NCBI RefSeq assembly: GCF_014705615.1
Contig: NZ_JACXJA010000044.1
Coordinates: 1 to 64,000, forward strand
Source of the DNA: Paenibacillus oceani
Lineage (GTDB): Bacteria; Bacillota; Bacilli; Paenibacillales; NBRC-103111
Length of the DNA: 64,000 nucleotides
Direction: 5' to 3'
Both the position numbers and the translations under genes were made by a program. Positions within the stretch are counted from its first letter, which is position 1. Every line of letters begins with the position of its first letter. Of this stretch, positions 43,479-51,256 are shown one piece after another. Under the pieces are notes generated by a model. The model did not search any database. It saw only the letters and a list, made by a program, of their open reading frames with translations, and had not been told where the DNA came from.

Positions 43479-44831
43479 TTATTGCTTGAGCAGCGCCTCG
43501 ATTTTTTTGTTCGCCGCTTCTTCCGCATCCCGCAGGGCGGAGTTTACGTCCTTTTTGCCGGCCACGACCTCATAGAAGCTGCGGAGAACCGCGCTGTTGG
43601 CCTGTGCTGCCATCTGATCCAACCCGACTACTTGTCCGTACTGCTTCGGAACGAGCGCCTTGGCATTTTTCCCTTTCAGCAGCGGCTCATCGTTGCCGAG
43701 AACCTCCAGCAATTTCTTGTCCTTCAGAACCGGCACTCGCGCCCGCTTCGCCAGCGCAGCCTGACTTTCATCCGTCACCAGTTCGCTAAGGGCCAGGAAG
43801 GCGGCCTCCCGATTCGGACTGTTTTTGGAGACAAAATAGTAGAATGGCGCAGGCTGAGGCCCGGCATTCCGCATATCGGAAAAGCTCGGGAAACGGGCAA
43901 AATCGTAATTCATGTCGGCTCCACTCCCGCTGAGCGAATAGGCCGAGTTCAAAATGACTTGAATAGCGACCGTGCGGTCTTTGTGGAACATCGAATACGC
44001 ACTGCTGTAATTGGCAAGCTTGCTCCTGATCTCCGCATCGTCAGCCAGAGAAGCCAGCGGCACGAGCCGCTTCAGCATCCGGTTCCAGTAATCCGTCGCT
44101 ACTGTCGCGCGCTGGGTTTGTCTATCCAGCAGAGGAGGGGGAGCCTGGCTGACAAGATGCATGCTGGAATTGAGACCCAATCCGTAGTATGCCGTTCCGC
44201 CTTCGTTACGCGTCAGCCTGCGTGCCACATCCGCCACCTGATCCCAGGTCATCTCATCGGTCAGGTAAGGAACGCCGAACTTATCGAACAAGTCCTTGTT
44301 GTAAGCAAGAGTCAAGGAATTGATTTTGACCGGAAATCCGGGTATGGCGCCTCCGGACACCTCTTTCATCACATCGATCACTACCGGTTCCAGCCGCCCC
44401 ATATCCAGCTTGTAGATGTCGACCAGATCGGACACATTGCCAAGCATGTCAACGTCCTTCAGCTTGTATATATCGGCGATCTGACCGCCGAAAAAGTCGA
44501 TGGGCGTCTTGGCGGCCACAACGTCTGCCAACGTGCTTCCCTTTGTATTCCGAAGAAACTTGAAAGTAAAGTTCGGGTATTTCTTCTGAATCAACGAGCC
44601 GTAGTCATCATAAAACGACTTTTCTATATCATCGCTGTACATATAGTAATAGGTCAGTTCAACGGCTTCCTTCGTCCAGTCTTTTTTCGGCGTCTCTTCC
44701 TGGCCGCCCTGCCCGGCTTCCTTGGCTGCCGGTTCGTCTCCTCCGCACCCGGCTACAGCCGTCGTGCCGATCGCTGCGAGCAGCAGCATGCCGGCGAGGC
44801 GTGAGGTCATCCTCTTCCCTTGTTGCTTCAT
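43479..44831 (-). CDS. ABC-type extracellular solute-binding lipoprotein, orphan
   Basis: A 450-residue lipoprotein with lipobox VAGC (Cys29). It belongs to the four-member subfamily defined by YNKDLFDKFGVPY, then TWDQV and the C-terminal AEEAANKKIEALLKQ helix. No permease gene is adjacent. It is encoded between the Asp-box sialidase-like gene and the Tat-exported beta-helix gene and probably receives their product. The AAAGGAG ribosome binding site lies 11 bases upstream, and a cre-like site 78 bases upstream suggests control by carbon catabolite repression. Confidence 0.93.
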   Translation of the reverse strand: MKQQGKRMTSRLAGMLLLAAIGTTAVAGCGGDEPAAKEAGQGGQEETPKKDWTKEAVELTYYYMYSDDIEKSFYDDYGSLIQKKYPNFTFKFLRNTKGSTLADVVAAKTPIDFFGGQIADIYKLKDVDMLGNVSDLVDIYKLDMGRLEPVVIDVMKEVSGGAIPGFPVKINSLTLAYNKDLFDKFGVPYLTDEMTWDQVADVARRLTRNEGGTAYYGLGLNSSMHLVSQAPPPLLDRQTQRATVATDYWNRMLKRLVPLASLADDAEIRSKLANYSSAYSMFHKDRTVAIQVILNSAYSLSGSGADMNYDFARFPSFSDMRNAGPQPAPFYYFVSKNSPNREAAFLALSELVTDESQAALAKRARVPVLKDKKLLEVLGNDEPLLKGKNAKALVPKQYGQVVGLDQMAAQANSAVLRSFYEVVAGKKDVNSALRDAEEAANKKIEALLKQ

Positions 44832-45055
44832 GGTTCGATCCGCTCCTTTGGATAATTTCCCTTATACCGCGTCCTGCCTTCGGCTCTTCCGGTCCTGAGC
44901 GCTGCAATCGAAAGCGCTGTCATATCCAATAATCCGATACACCAGCCCACTCGGTTCGTAAGGTCGCACCAGTCGCGGGTAATCATACAATTCCTTCACA
45001 TCAGTTCCCCATCCCTGCCCGGGCCGCCACCCCCCCCTTCAGATTACCGTCATCT
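44832..45055. promoter_or_regulatory. Regulatory gap upstream of orphan binding-protein gene, with cre-like site
   Basis: This 224-base gap has a cre-like site at 44909-44922 and probably an internal promoter for the binding protein and beta-helix genes. I could not fix the -10/-35 by eye. Confidence 0.4.
44909..44922. promoter_or_regulatory. cre-like (CcpA) site
   Basis: CGAAAGCGCTGTCA matches the cre consensus TGWAANCGNTNWCA at 13 of 14 positions (the first base differs). It is 78 bases upstream of the binding-protein start codon, a usual position for repression by CcpA. Confidence 0.65.
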
Positions 45056-46138
45056 TCAGATTTCTTCGCACCAGGTGCCGGCAATGTAACGTCTGCCATC
45101 TGCACGGTCATAGAAGTAGTAGACAATCAGGATGCGGCCGTCCGGCAACTGCACCGCATGGCTGTAGCCAATGTCCATCCCCGGTCCGTCATCGCGCAGC
45201 ACAATCTCATCCGCCTCTTCAATCCGCTTGCACTCGGGGTCCAGAAGTCGGGCGCGCAAGCCGTGAGGCTTGAGCCTGTAACCGTACGTGAGCAGCACAC
45301 GCCCGCTCGCCAACCGAATCGTATGAAACGGGGTTGGACCGTAAACCGCGTGCTGCTGCGGCTCGCTCCATGTGCGGCCGTCATCGAAGGATTCCGATGT
45401 GAACAACGGAGAACGCTTTTCGGCAGGAAGACGCTCATCCTGGATTTGGGAACGGATAAAAGCGACTAGTTTGCCCGACTCCGTACGATACAGATGCGTT
45501 TCATTCAGAAAATTATCGGCAGGCTTGGCAATTGCGCCCTGGGGCGACCAACTCAAGCCCTTGTCCGTCGTCTTGGCCACGAACAAATGGTCCAGACCTT
45601 CCGTATAAGCGGCAACCAGAAAAGAACCGTCTGGCAGCTCTGCTCCGTTCCCGCGCAGCGCCAATTGTCCGTATCCCAGACTCGCCGCCCGATCCCAGGT
45701 CTTGCCGTTGTCCGTCGAGCGCTTCGTTACGATCCCGATCCGCTTGGCCGCATAGCGGTCTCCGATCTGCCTCGTATATCCGCTGCGTTCGCCGATCTCG
45801 TCCACCTCCCCGATCTCGGCCACTTTCCAAAGAAAGCATGTAGCCAAGACCGTCCCGTCGCCAAGCACATTCAGGCACGGGTCCTGAACGCCATACAAGT
45901 AATCGTCATGCAAGACGGACGGCTCGCTCCACGTGCTCCCCTCATCCCTTGATCTAACAATAAGAGCGATCGAGCCCGGATCAATGTGCTGCACGCGGCC
46001 GAATTCCGTCTGCCAGTCCGCAGCATGCCGGAAGGCAACGAGCAGATCGCCGTTCGACATCCGAGCCACATTCGGAAACGAGTTGTAGCAAGCATCGCGG
46101 TAAATGACGACATCTCTGATTTTGCGTAAAGTTGCCAT
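45056..46138 (-). CDS. Sialidase/BNR-repeat family exo-glycosidase-like protein
   Basis: A 360-residue protein with a six-bladed propeller pattern. Four Asp-box repeats are visible: SRDEGSTWSEP, STDNGKTWDRA, TTDKGLSWSPQ and SFDDGRTWSEP (about residues 64, 140, 195 and 245). There is no signal peptide. The fold is that of sialidases and related BNR proteins (family GH33-like), but the arginine triad of true sialidases is not obvious. Its start codon shares a base with the aldolase stop codon, so the two genes are translationally coupled. It is likely to act on a carbohydrate or its derivative; sialic-acid specificity is not supported by the sequence. Confidence 0.85.
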   Translation of the reverse strand: MATLRKIRDVVIYRDACYNSFPNVARMSNGDLLVAFRHAADWQTEFGRVQHIDPGSIALIVRSRDEGSTWSEPSVLHDDYLYGVQDPCLNVLGDGTVLATCFLWKVAEIGEVDEIGERSGYTRQIGDRYAAKRIGIVTKRSTDNGKTWDRAASLGYGQLALRGNGAELPDGSFLVAAYTEGLDHLFVAKTTDKGLSWSPQGAIAKPADNFLNETHLYRTESGKLVAFIRSQIQDERLPAEKRSPLFTSESFDDGRTWSEPQQHAVYGPTPFHTIRLASGRVLLTYGYRLKPHGLRARLLDPECKRIEEADEIVLRDDGPGMDIGYSHAVQLPDGRILIVYYFYDRADGRRYIAGTWCEEI

Positions 46139-46938
46139 TAATAGCCTCCTCGCTGATGCACGGATTCCGGCTGTCTTCCCGCCAGTCGACGAAAATAGGA
46201 GCCCAGTCCGTTAACATCGGAGCCGATGTTGATGAAGCGGTAGCCGAGCTTCGCTAGCTCGGCGCTATTGTCGGGCGTCCCGACCGTACCGGCAAAGATG
46301 CCTGCCCGTACAGCGGCTTCCGCGACCCGAATCCGCGCTTCACAAACCTGCGGATGCTCCAGTTGACCCGGCGCCCCGATCGCCTGCGAAAAATCTCCTG
46401 GACCGAAAAACAGCATATCGACTCCTGGCAGCTGTGCAATCCGGTCGATCTCGGCCAGCGGCTCGGGATCTTCGATCTGCAAAATGACAAACCGTTCCGC
46501 ATTAGCCTGATGTATATAGTCCGTGATCGGGATCAGGCAATAGCTCCCATCCGCATTCCCCCCGTCGACCGGCCGCAGCCCAATCGGATAAAACTTGACA
46601 GCACGTACAATTTCCTCAGCCTCCGCAGCGCTTTTCACATGCGGCACCATGATGCCGGCCGCATCAAGCTCCAACGGACGAATGTAGTCGCTGTAGCTTC
46701 CGCGCGCTACTCGCACAATCGTATCCGTATCATGCACTTTTGCCGCCCGAATCTGGTTTTCGATAATCGACCAGTCATTGGCAACATGCTCCATGTCGGT
46801 CCAAATGCAGTCGATGCCCAACAACGCTGCCATTTCTGCGATCCTGGCATCAGCGAAATTCAATTTGATGCTATGTACGATTGCTCCGCTGCGGAGCTGC
46901 TGAAGCACACGGCTTCGTCTCATAATCGGTGTAGACAT
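46138..46938 (-). CDS. HpcH/HpaI family aldolase
   Basis: A 266-residue class II pyruvate aldolase. The TIM barrel has the family features IWTDMEHVANDW (about residues 40-51), AAGIMVPHVKSAAEAEEIV (about 92-110), FVILQIEDPEP (about 147-157, with the metal-binding Glu) and LFFGPGDFSQAIG (about 175-187, with the metal-binding Asp). Members include KDR aldolase YfaU and HpaI, which release pyruvate and an aldehyde from a 2-keto-3-deoxy sugar acid. It is coupled to the downstream propeller gene by a shared base and follows the ceramidase-like gene on the same strand, so this locus probably breaks down a sugar acid to pyruvate. Confidence 0.93.
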   Translation of the reverse strand: MSTPIMRRSRVLQQLRSGAIVHSIKLNFADARIAEMAALLGIDCIWTDMEHVANDWSIIENQIRAAKVHDTDTIVRVARGSYSDYIRPLELDAAGIMVPHVKSAAEAEEIVRAVKFYPIGLRPVDGGNADGSYCLIPITDYIHQANAERFVILQIEDPEPLAEIDRIAQLPGVDMLFFGPGDFSQAIGAPGQLEHPQVCEARIRVAEAAVRAGIFAGTVGTPDNSAELAKLGYRFINIGSDVNGLGSYFRRLAGRQPESVHQRGGY

Positions 46939-46996
46939 GGCGTCACTCCATTCTCAATTATCTATAGTAGAGAATATTAATCGGAACTTGAGCGAA

Positions 46997-48465
46997 TTAG
47001 ACCCACAGCGAACGAATCGCCCGCACAAGATGCTCGACAAGCTCCTGCCCGCCCTCGGCCCCGATCGGATTGCTGGCAGGGGTCGAACCGTAGCCGCCTC
47101 CCAGCAGAGATCGCGGGCTTGGTATATACGTGCCGCAGCCCGCCAGCTGAATCAGGAACGTTTGGGTCGCAGGACTGCGTACCCTGATCTGGATGCCGTA
47201 ATCCAGATAATATTCGTAAGGGACGCTGACCAGTGCAATATCTCCAAGACGCAGCGCATGGACTTCCGCCGGGAGTGTCGGATACTGTTTCTGCCGTTCG
47301 AAGCGGTTTACGACATTCCGGTGCCATAGCATTCTGCGGTAAGCTAGCGTAAGTTGTTTATACCAATGCGGATTTTGACGAAGTTCCGGCTGTTTCGCCA
47401 ACTTCTCCTTCTCCTGCTCGTATTCGGACTTCCACCTGCTCGCCTCCCGCTCAGCGAATCGAACGTTTTCCTCAGCCAATTGGTTGGCTGTCAAATTCAC
47501 CGTTTCCACCAAATGCTCAATCGGGGAGCCGGGTCCACCTCACGGCCGATCGCCGGAAGTATCTCCTCGATGGCATTCGCGATGCTTCGCGCCACATCCT
47601 GCCGTTTCGTTCTGCCTTGAAGTCGCAGCATACGGCTCTCCGCCTGCTTATCGAATTGCGTGTAGCCGGTTTGATCGCCGGCGGCGCTGCATTGCGGCAG
47701 GATGAACAAGGTGTCCCCGAACCTGCTGCGTAATTCGCGGCGAGCCTCGTACCATACGTCCGCGCCAATCAAGTAAGGATTCGACTCGCCTGGCACTTGA
47801 GCCGTACAGGCCATGTTCACGACCAGCCCGGTCAATCGGTTATCCAAATCGTAAGTCGCAACGATACTCAATGAATGGTCTTCGTAACCTTCGATGTGCC
47901 TGAATCGATCCGCTGTGGATTCGTTTAGACCGTGCATCGTTCCTTGACCCTCGGCATTAATCCAGCGGCGGTTGCGGCCGACTACCGCATAGCCCATCCC
48001 GTAACCGATTCCTCCCGCAGAGCGCGTGATCCAGGCTTGATTGACAGCGTCGGCGACCCTCTCCGAAGCGAAGGCGACATATTCCTCAACGGACATCGCA
48101 TCAGCATGAATATCTCGCAGTTCTACGCCGGCACTACCGTAGAAGGACATGCTCGATGGCGGGCGATTTTCCGGCGCTGTATGGGTGTGAGTTGCATGAA
48201 GAATTATTTTCATCGGATTGAGACCATTCCCGCGCTCTATTAGGCAGGCGCGGACCGCATCGCGCAATTCGTCGGAGATTGCTATTAAATCGAAGCTGAC
48301 GAATACCGCATGATCCGGCCCCGATTCGACGGCCCACGCCGTCGCACTGATCGGGTTCTCGACCCCCTCGGACATGCGTGCGTCGAAGCTGCCGGCCAGC
48401 GACACCGGGCGTGTCGGTGTGATATCGATCTCAGCCCAACCAAGCTTTAAAACAGGTGCTGTCAT
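46997..48465 (-). pseudogene. Neutral/alkaline ceramidase-like hydrolase, frameshifted
   Basis: The first part (ATG 48465, GGGAGGA seven bases upstream) reads as a ceramidase_alk-like domain: ITPTRPVSLAG, then ILHATHTHTAPE with the conserved HxHT motif, then GYGMGYAVVGRNRRW and NPYLIGADVWYEARRELRSR. It then runs into a stop. The C-terminal third (LVETVNLTANQLAEENV to the end) continues in another frame to 46997. One added base in the four-G run at 47523-47526 (plus strand) restores DPAPPIEHLVETVNLT and the full-length gene. It is either a recent inactivation or a homopolymer error. The family releases acyl or other groups from lipids or amides; here it could be a sugar-linked esterase or amidase. 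Confidence 0.85.
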
Positions 48466-48467
48466 CG

Positions 48468-48659
48468 TCAAGTCCTCCCATGCGCTTGTCGCATTATCAC
48501 TTCGGTAAGACCTAATCCGCGGTATACCGGAAGAACGGCGGTGCCGCCGTTCGAGGCCAGCTTCTTGCCGTTTATGACTTTGCGCTGAGTTAGTTCCAAC
48601 GTCTGCTCGAAAGTGCACTTGTGCAAACGCTCAATATAAATGTTACTGTTTTCCGACAT
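48468..48659 (-). pseudogene. Remnant of a GNAT family acetyltransferase gene
   Basis: A 63-codon open frame with a ribosome binding site (AAGGAGG, 11 bases upstream) reads first like the start of a GNAT protein (IERLHKCTFEQTLEL). It then jumps to the acetyl-CoA binding region of the same kind of protein (VINGKKLASNGGTAVLPVYR; GNAT members have R-VNGKKxAxNGGTGV-P-YRGQGxG here), and ends. The intervening ~50 residues and the C-terminal half are missing. It looks like an internally deleted and truncated acetyltransferase gene. A short expressed peptide cannot be excluded. Confidence 0.65.
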
Positions 48660-48715
48660 CGCCTTGGCTTCCTCCTTTTACGCGGCCAACCCGCTCCCAA
48701 ACTCGACGACGGCTG

Positions 48716-49966
48716 TTAGCCGGGAACACCTTGAGCCTGATCTCTTCCCCGTTCCCAATCCAAACGTTTCCCGACGAGCTTCTCCTCCACCTGATCCACG
48801 ATGTAGCTTGCAAACGGCAATGCACATGTAAATGCAGGCGAAACAGCGTTTAATACGTGAATAGAGGAAGCATCCCCCTCCAGCACAAAATCCTGCACCA
48901 GCTCCAGCGTTTGTTTATTCAGCAGTTGAGCCCGGATCCCCGGCTGTAAAAACTCGCCGAATCCTTTGCGATCAAGCTGGTTGACCATTTTTAACGATAG
49001 GCCGATCAAGTGCGCTTTGCTGTACTTTTTCATTTCATTTATAGCTAATCGGCGAAAATGAAAAGAATCCCTGATGAAAAGCTTGGTCATATAGTACATC
49101 ACTTGCGAAAACTCGCCGAGCTTAAATCTATACATGCCTCTGTAGTTTTCCCTCCAGAAAGCGGGAATCGCGGTCGGACCGATCTTGATGCTCCCATCGA
49201 CCGTTTTCGTAAAATGAACGCCCAGAAACGGATTGTTCAAATCGGGAACCGGATAAATGTTAGTCAGAACGTCGGACTTGTTTCTCGCAAACTTTAAATA
49301 GATTCCTTTAAACGGAATGATCGCATAGTTCAAACCGAAGCCGAAATCGTGCGCAATCCGGTCCGCATAAAGACCTGCCGCATTAATAAAATAACGACAG
49401 ATGAACTTGCCCCGGTTTGTTCGGATCGCTTCGCCTCTGTGTTCGGAATATCGTGTATCGAAAAATAGCTCAACACCTTTGGAGGCGATTTCCCTCTTCA
49501 TGCACTGGCATATTTCTACCGGATCAACAGTTGCCGTGCTCGGTGAAAAAAGTGCTTTCTTGTACGTATGGACGTTCGGATCGATCCGGCTGACATCGGA
49601 TTCATCCATACATTCCAGCTCAACGCTATTGCGATCCCCTCGCCGCTTCAGCTCGGCAAGACCTTCCAGCTCAGCTTCATTTGTCGCGATGACCAGTTTC
49701 CCGCAATTATTGACCTTCAAGCCATTTTCCTCGCAGTATCGCTTCATGGCACGGTTTCCGTCCCGGGTGAATTTCGCCTTTAAACTATCTGCCGTATAGT
49801 AAAATCCCGCGTGCAGCACGCCGCTATTACGCCCGCTGGAATGTTTAGCGACATCGGACTCTTTTTCAATTATCGCGATTCGTGCTTCGGGATATCTCCG
49901 ATTCAGTTCTCTAGCAATGGACAATCCCACGATTCCGGCGCCGGCTATTACATAATCGTACTTCAT
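48716..49966 (-). CDS. lhgO: L-2-hydroxyglutarate oxidase
   Basis: A 416-residue FAD enzyme of the LhgO group. The dinucleotide site is VIAGAGIVGLSIARELNRR (residues 5-23), followed by ESDVAKHSSGRNSGVLHAGF (about 36-55), whose SSGRNSGVLHAG segment is diagnostic for this group. The reaction is oxidation of L-2-hydroxyglutarate or a related 2-hydroxyacid to the 2-oxo acid, usually at the membrane with quinone as acceptor. It is the first gene of a leftward operon with the GNAT remnant, ceramidase-like gene, aldolase, propeller protein, binding protein and beta-helix protein. An FCD-type GntR regulator gene with palindromic operators lies upstream, consistent with control by a hydroxyacid. Confidence 0.94.
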   Translation of the reverse strand: MKYDYVIAGAGIVGLSIARELNRRYPEARIAIIEKESDVAKHSSGRNSGVLHAGFYYTADSLKAKFTRDGNRAMKRYCEENGLKVNNCGKLVIATNEAELEGLAELKRRGDRNSVELECMDESDVSRIDPNVHTYKKALFSPSTATVDPVEICQCMKREIASKGVELFFDTRYSEHRGEAIRTNRGKFICRYFINAAGLYADRIAHDFGFGLNYAIIPFKGIYLKFARNKSDVLTNIYPVPDLNNPFLGVHFTKTVDGSIKIGPTAIPAFWRENYRGMYRFKLGEFSQVMYYMTKLFIRDSFHFRRLAINEMKKYSKAHLIGLSLKMVNQLDRKGFGEFLQPGIRAQLLNKQTLELVQDFVLEGDASSIHVLNAVSPAFTCALPFASYIVDQVEEKLVGKRLDWERGRDQAQGVPG

Positions 49967-50204
49967 ACATCTTGTCCTTTCGATTCGTGTTCTGTCGTTA
50001 CCCGTATGTTATGGATAAGGACCGCTGTTTCTAGCGGATCATAAGTAAAAATAATAAATCCGTCTGGGTTGTGCAGATGCCTGCCGGATAACTCCGCAAG
50101 TGACAGCAGAACAGAGCCGATCAGAGTAATATTGGCTAAAGAAGCTCACCGCTCGGGATAACAAAACCAGACCAACCTAATTTGTAAATTTGTTTTATGG
50201 ACTG

Positions 50205-50217
50205 GTGGCCTGACCAC
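50205..50217. promoter_or_regulatory. GntR/FCD-type operator upstream of lhgO
   Basis: GTGGCCTGACCAC matches the half-sites GTGG and ACCAC of the site at 50995-51007 and the general FadR/GntR pattern TGGTnnnACCA, with one mismatch in the left arm. Confidence 0.5.
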
Positions 50218-50230
50218 AACTGTCTGTTTA

Positions 50231-50258
50231 TCGGCATGGATTCTTACATCCATGCCGA
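50231..50258 (-). terminator. Terminator-like hairpin after GntR gene
   Basis: A perfect 10-bp stem TCGGCATGGA/TCCATGCCGA with an eight-base loop lies 11 bases after the GntR gene stop codon. There is no clear T run, so it may terminate inefficiently or act as a barrier hairpin. Confidence 0.6.
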
Positions 50259-50268
50259 TTATGAGGCG

Positions 50269-50964
50269 TTAATAGTACCGCGATTTCACATTGTCTAGAT
50301 GCTCCCACATGAGCTTCCGTGCTTGCTCTGCGTTTTTGTCCGCTATAGCGCGGTAAATTCGCCAATGCTCTTCCAGCACGATTGCGCTCTTGCCCGGAAT
50401 CCGAATACTTTCGCTACGGCTGTGGTATAAACCTGCGAGAAACTTTTCGGAAAGAAACTTGACTGCCTCCATCAGCATCGGGTTGTAGGTCGCTTCCACG
50501 ACCGCAATATGGAAGTCATAATCTTCTTCAGCCGCGACTTCATTGCGTTCTACCGATTGCTTCAAATTTCCGTAGGCTTCTTCCAGCGCACGCAGATCGG
50601 AATCCCTTCTCCGGATTGCCGCCAAATGCGCGGCTTGGCTTTCAATCGCTTGGCGCACCTCCAACAGCGAAATCAAGTCGCTATTTCCTACCTTAACCAT
50701 TTCGTCCATACGCGCAATCAAATCTTTAGTCGGGTCCTCCTCTATATAAATGCCCACCCCGGGAAGAACCTTCACAATCCGCATCGCCTCTAATACGCTC
50801 ATCGCTTCTCTCACGGCAGCCCTGGAAACGGACAGCTCTTCGGCAAGTTCTCTTTCAGAGGGCAATTTGTCCCCGGATTTCAATTCGCCGAGATCGACGG
50901 ACTTCCTGATTTGGTCGATAACGATTTGGTAGACACGCTGCTTTTGAATCGAAACGAATTTCAT
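50269..50964 (-). CDS. GntR/FadR family transcriptional regulator (FCD domain)
   Basis: A 231-residue repressor-type regulator with an N-terminal winged helix-turn-helix (SGDKLPSERELAEELSVSRA, about residues 30-49) and a C-terminal all-helical FCD ligand domain (about 75-225). The domain has conserved metal-binding or ligand-binding His/Asp positions (EEDYDFHIAVVEATYNPM, about 147-164). FCD members respond to lactate, long-chain acyl-CoA or 2-hydroxy/2-keto acids. It precedes the lhgO operon on the same strand and has a perfect palindromic operator upstream of its own start, so it most likely represses itself and lhgO until its ligand is present. Confidence 0.93.
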   Translation of the reverse strand: MKFVSIQKQRVYQIVIDQIRKSVDLGELKSGDKLPSERELAEELSVSRAAVREAMSVLEAMRIVKVLPGVGIYIEEDPTKDLIARMDEMVKVGNSDLISLLEVRQAIESQAAHLAAIRRRDSDLRALEEAYGNLKQSVERNEVAAEEDYDFHIAVVEATYNPMLMEAVKFLSEKFLAGLYHSRSESIRIPGKSAIVLEEHWRIYRAIADKNAEQARKLMWEHLDNVKSRYY

Positions 50965-50994
50965 GATAAACGCTCCACTCTTTCATCTGGTTGG

Positions 50995-51007
50995 GTGGTC
51001 ATACCAC
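50995..51007. promoter_or_regulatory. GntR/FCD-type palindromic operator upstream of gntR gene
   Basis: GTGGT-CAT-ACCAC is a perfect 13-bp palindrome of the FadR/GntR type TGGTnnnACCA. It lies 31 bases upstream of the regulator start codon, where it would allow autoregulation. Confidence 0.75.
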
Positions 51008-51204
51008 AATAACGTAAGCACATACTTGACTTTTCTAATATATTGCCGTCTTTTCGTTTTGTCAATACAATTCGAACAATTTCAGTCAATGAAAAATTGG
51101 AGTTTTTCGCCAGGGGCCGCTACTATTCATTCAAACGCTGCTCGTATTTCACATCAGCCCCCATCGTTCCGCCCCTCAAGGTAATAGATCCATTTCAAAT
51201 ATGG

Positions 51205-51238
51205 AAAACCCGGAGGCTTAGAGGGCCTCCGGGTTTTT
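51205..51238. terminator. Bidirectional terminator of the LysM nucleotidase gene
   Basis: AAAACCCGGAGGC and GCCTCCGGGTTTT form a perfect 13-bp stem with a seven-base loop, flanked by A and T runs. It ends the leftward gene, whose stop codon is 19 bases upstream. Confidence 0.9.
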
Positions 51239-51256
51239 GGAATACTTGCTATACGG

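Larger units (their letters stand above)
49967..50268. promoter_or_regulatory. Regulatory gap upstream of lhgO with GntR operator and hairpin
   Basis: The 302-base gap holds the likely regulator terminator hairpin (50231-50258), a GntR/FadR-type operator (50205-50217) and the lhgO promoter. No gene is supported. An AT-rich patch (50045-50065) near the lhgO start may hold the promoter. Confidence 0.5.

Noticed and set aside
45056-46138. True sialidase
   Set aside because: Asp boxes are clear, but the arginine triad and catalytic residues of GH33 sialidases could not be identified; kept as a BNR-repeat protein.
46997-48465. Programmed frameshifting in the ceramidase-like gene
   Set aside because: No slippery heptamer and downstream stimulatory structure is visible, and the same single-base error occurs in an unrelated gene.
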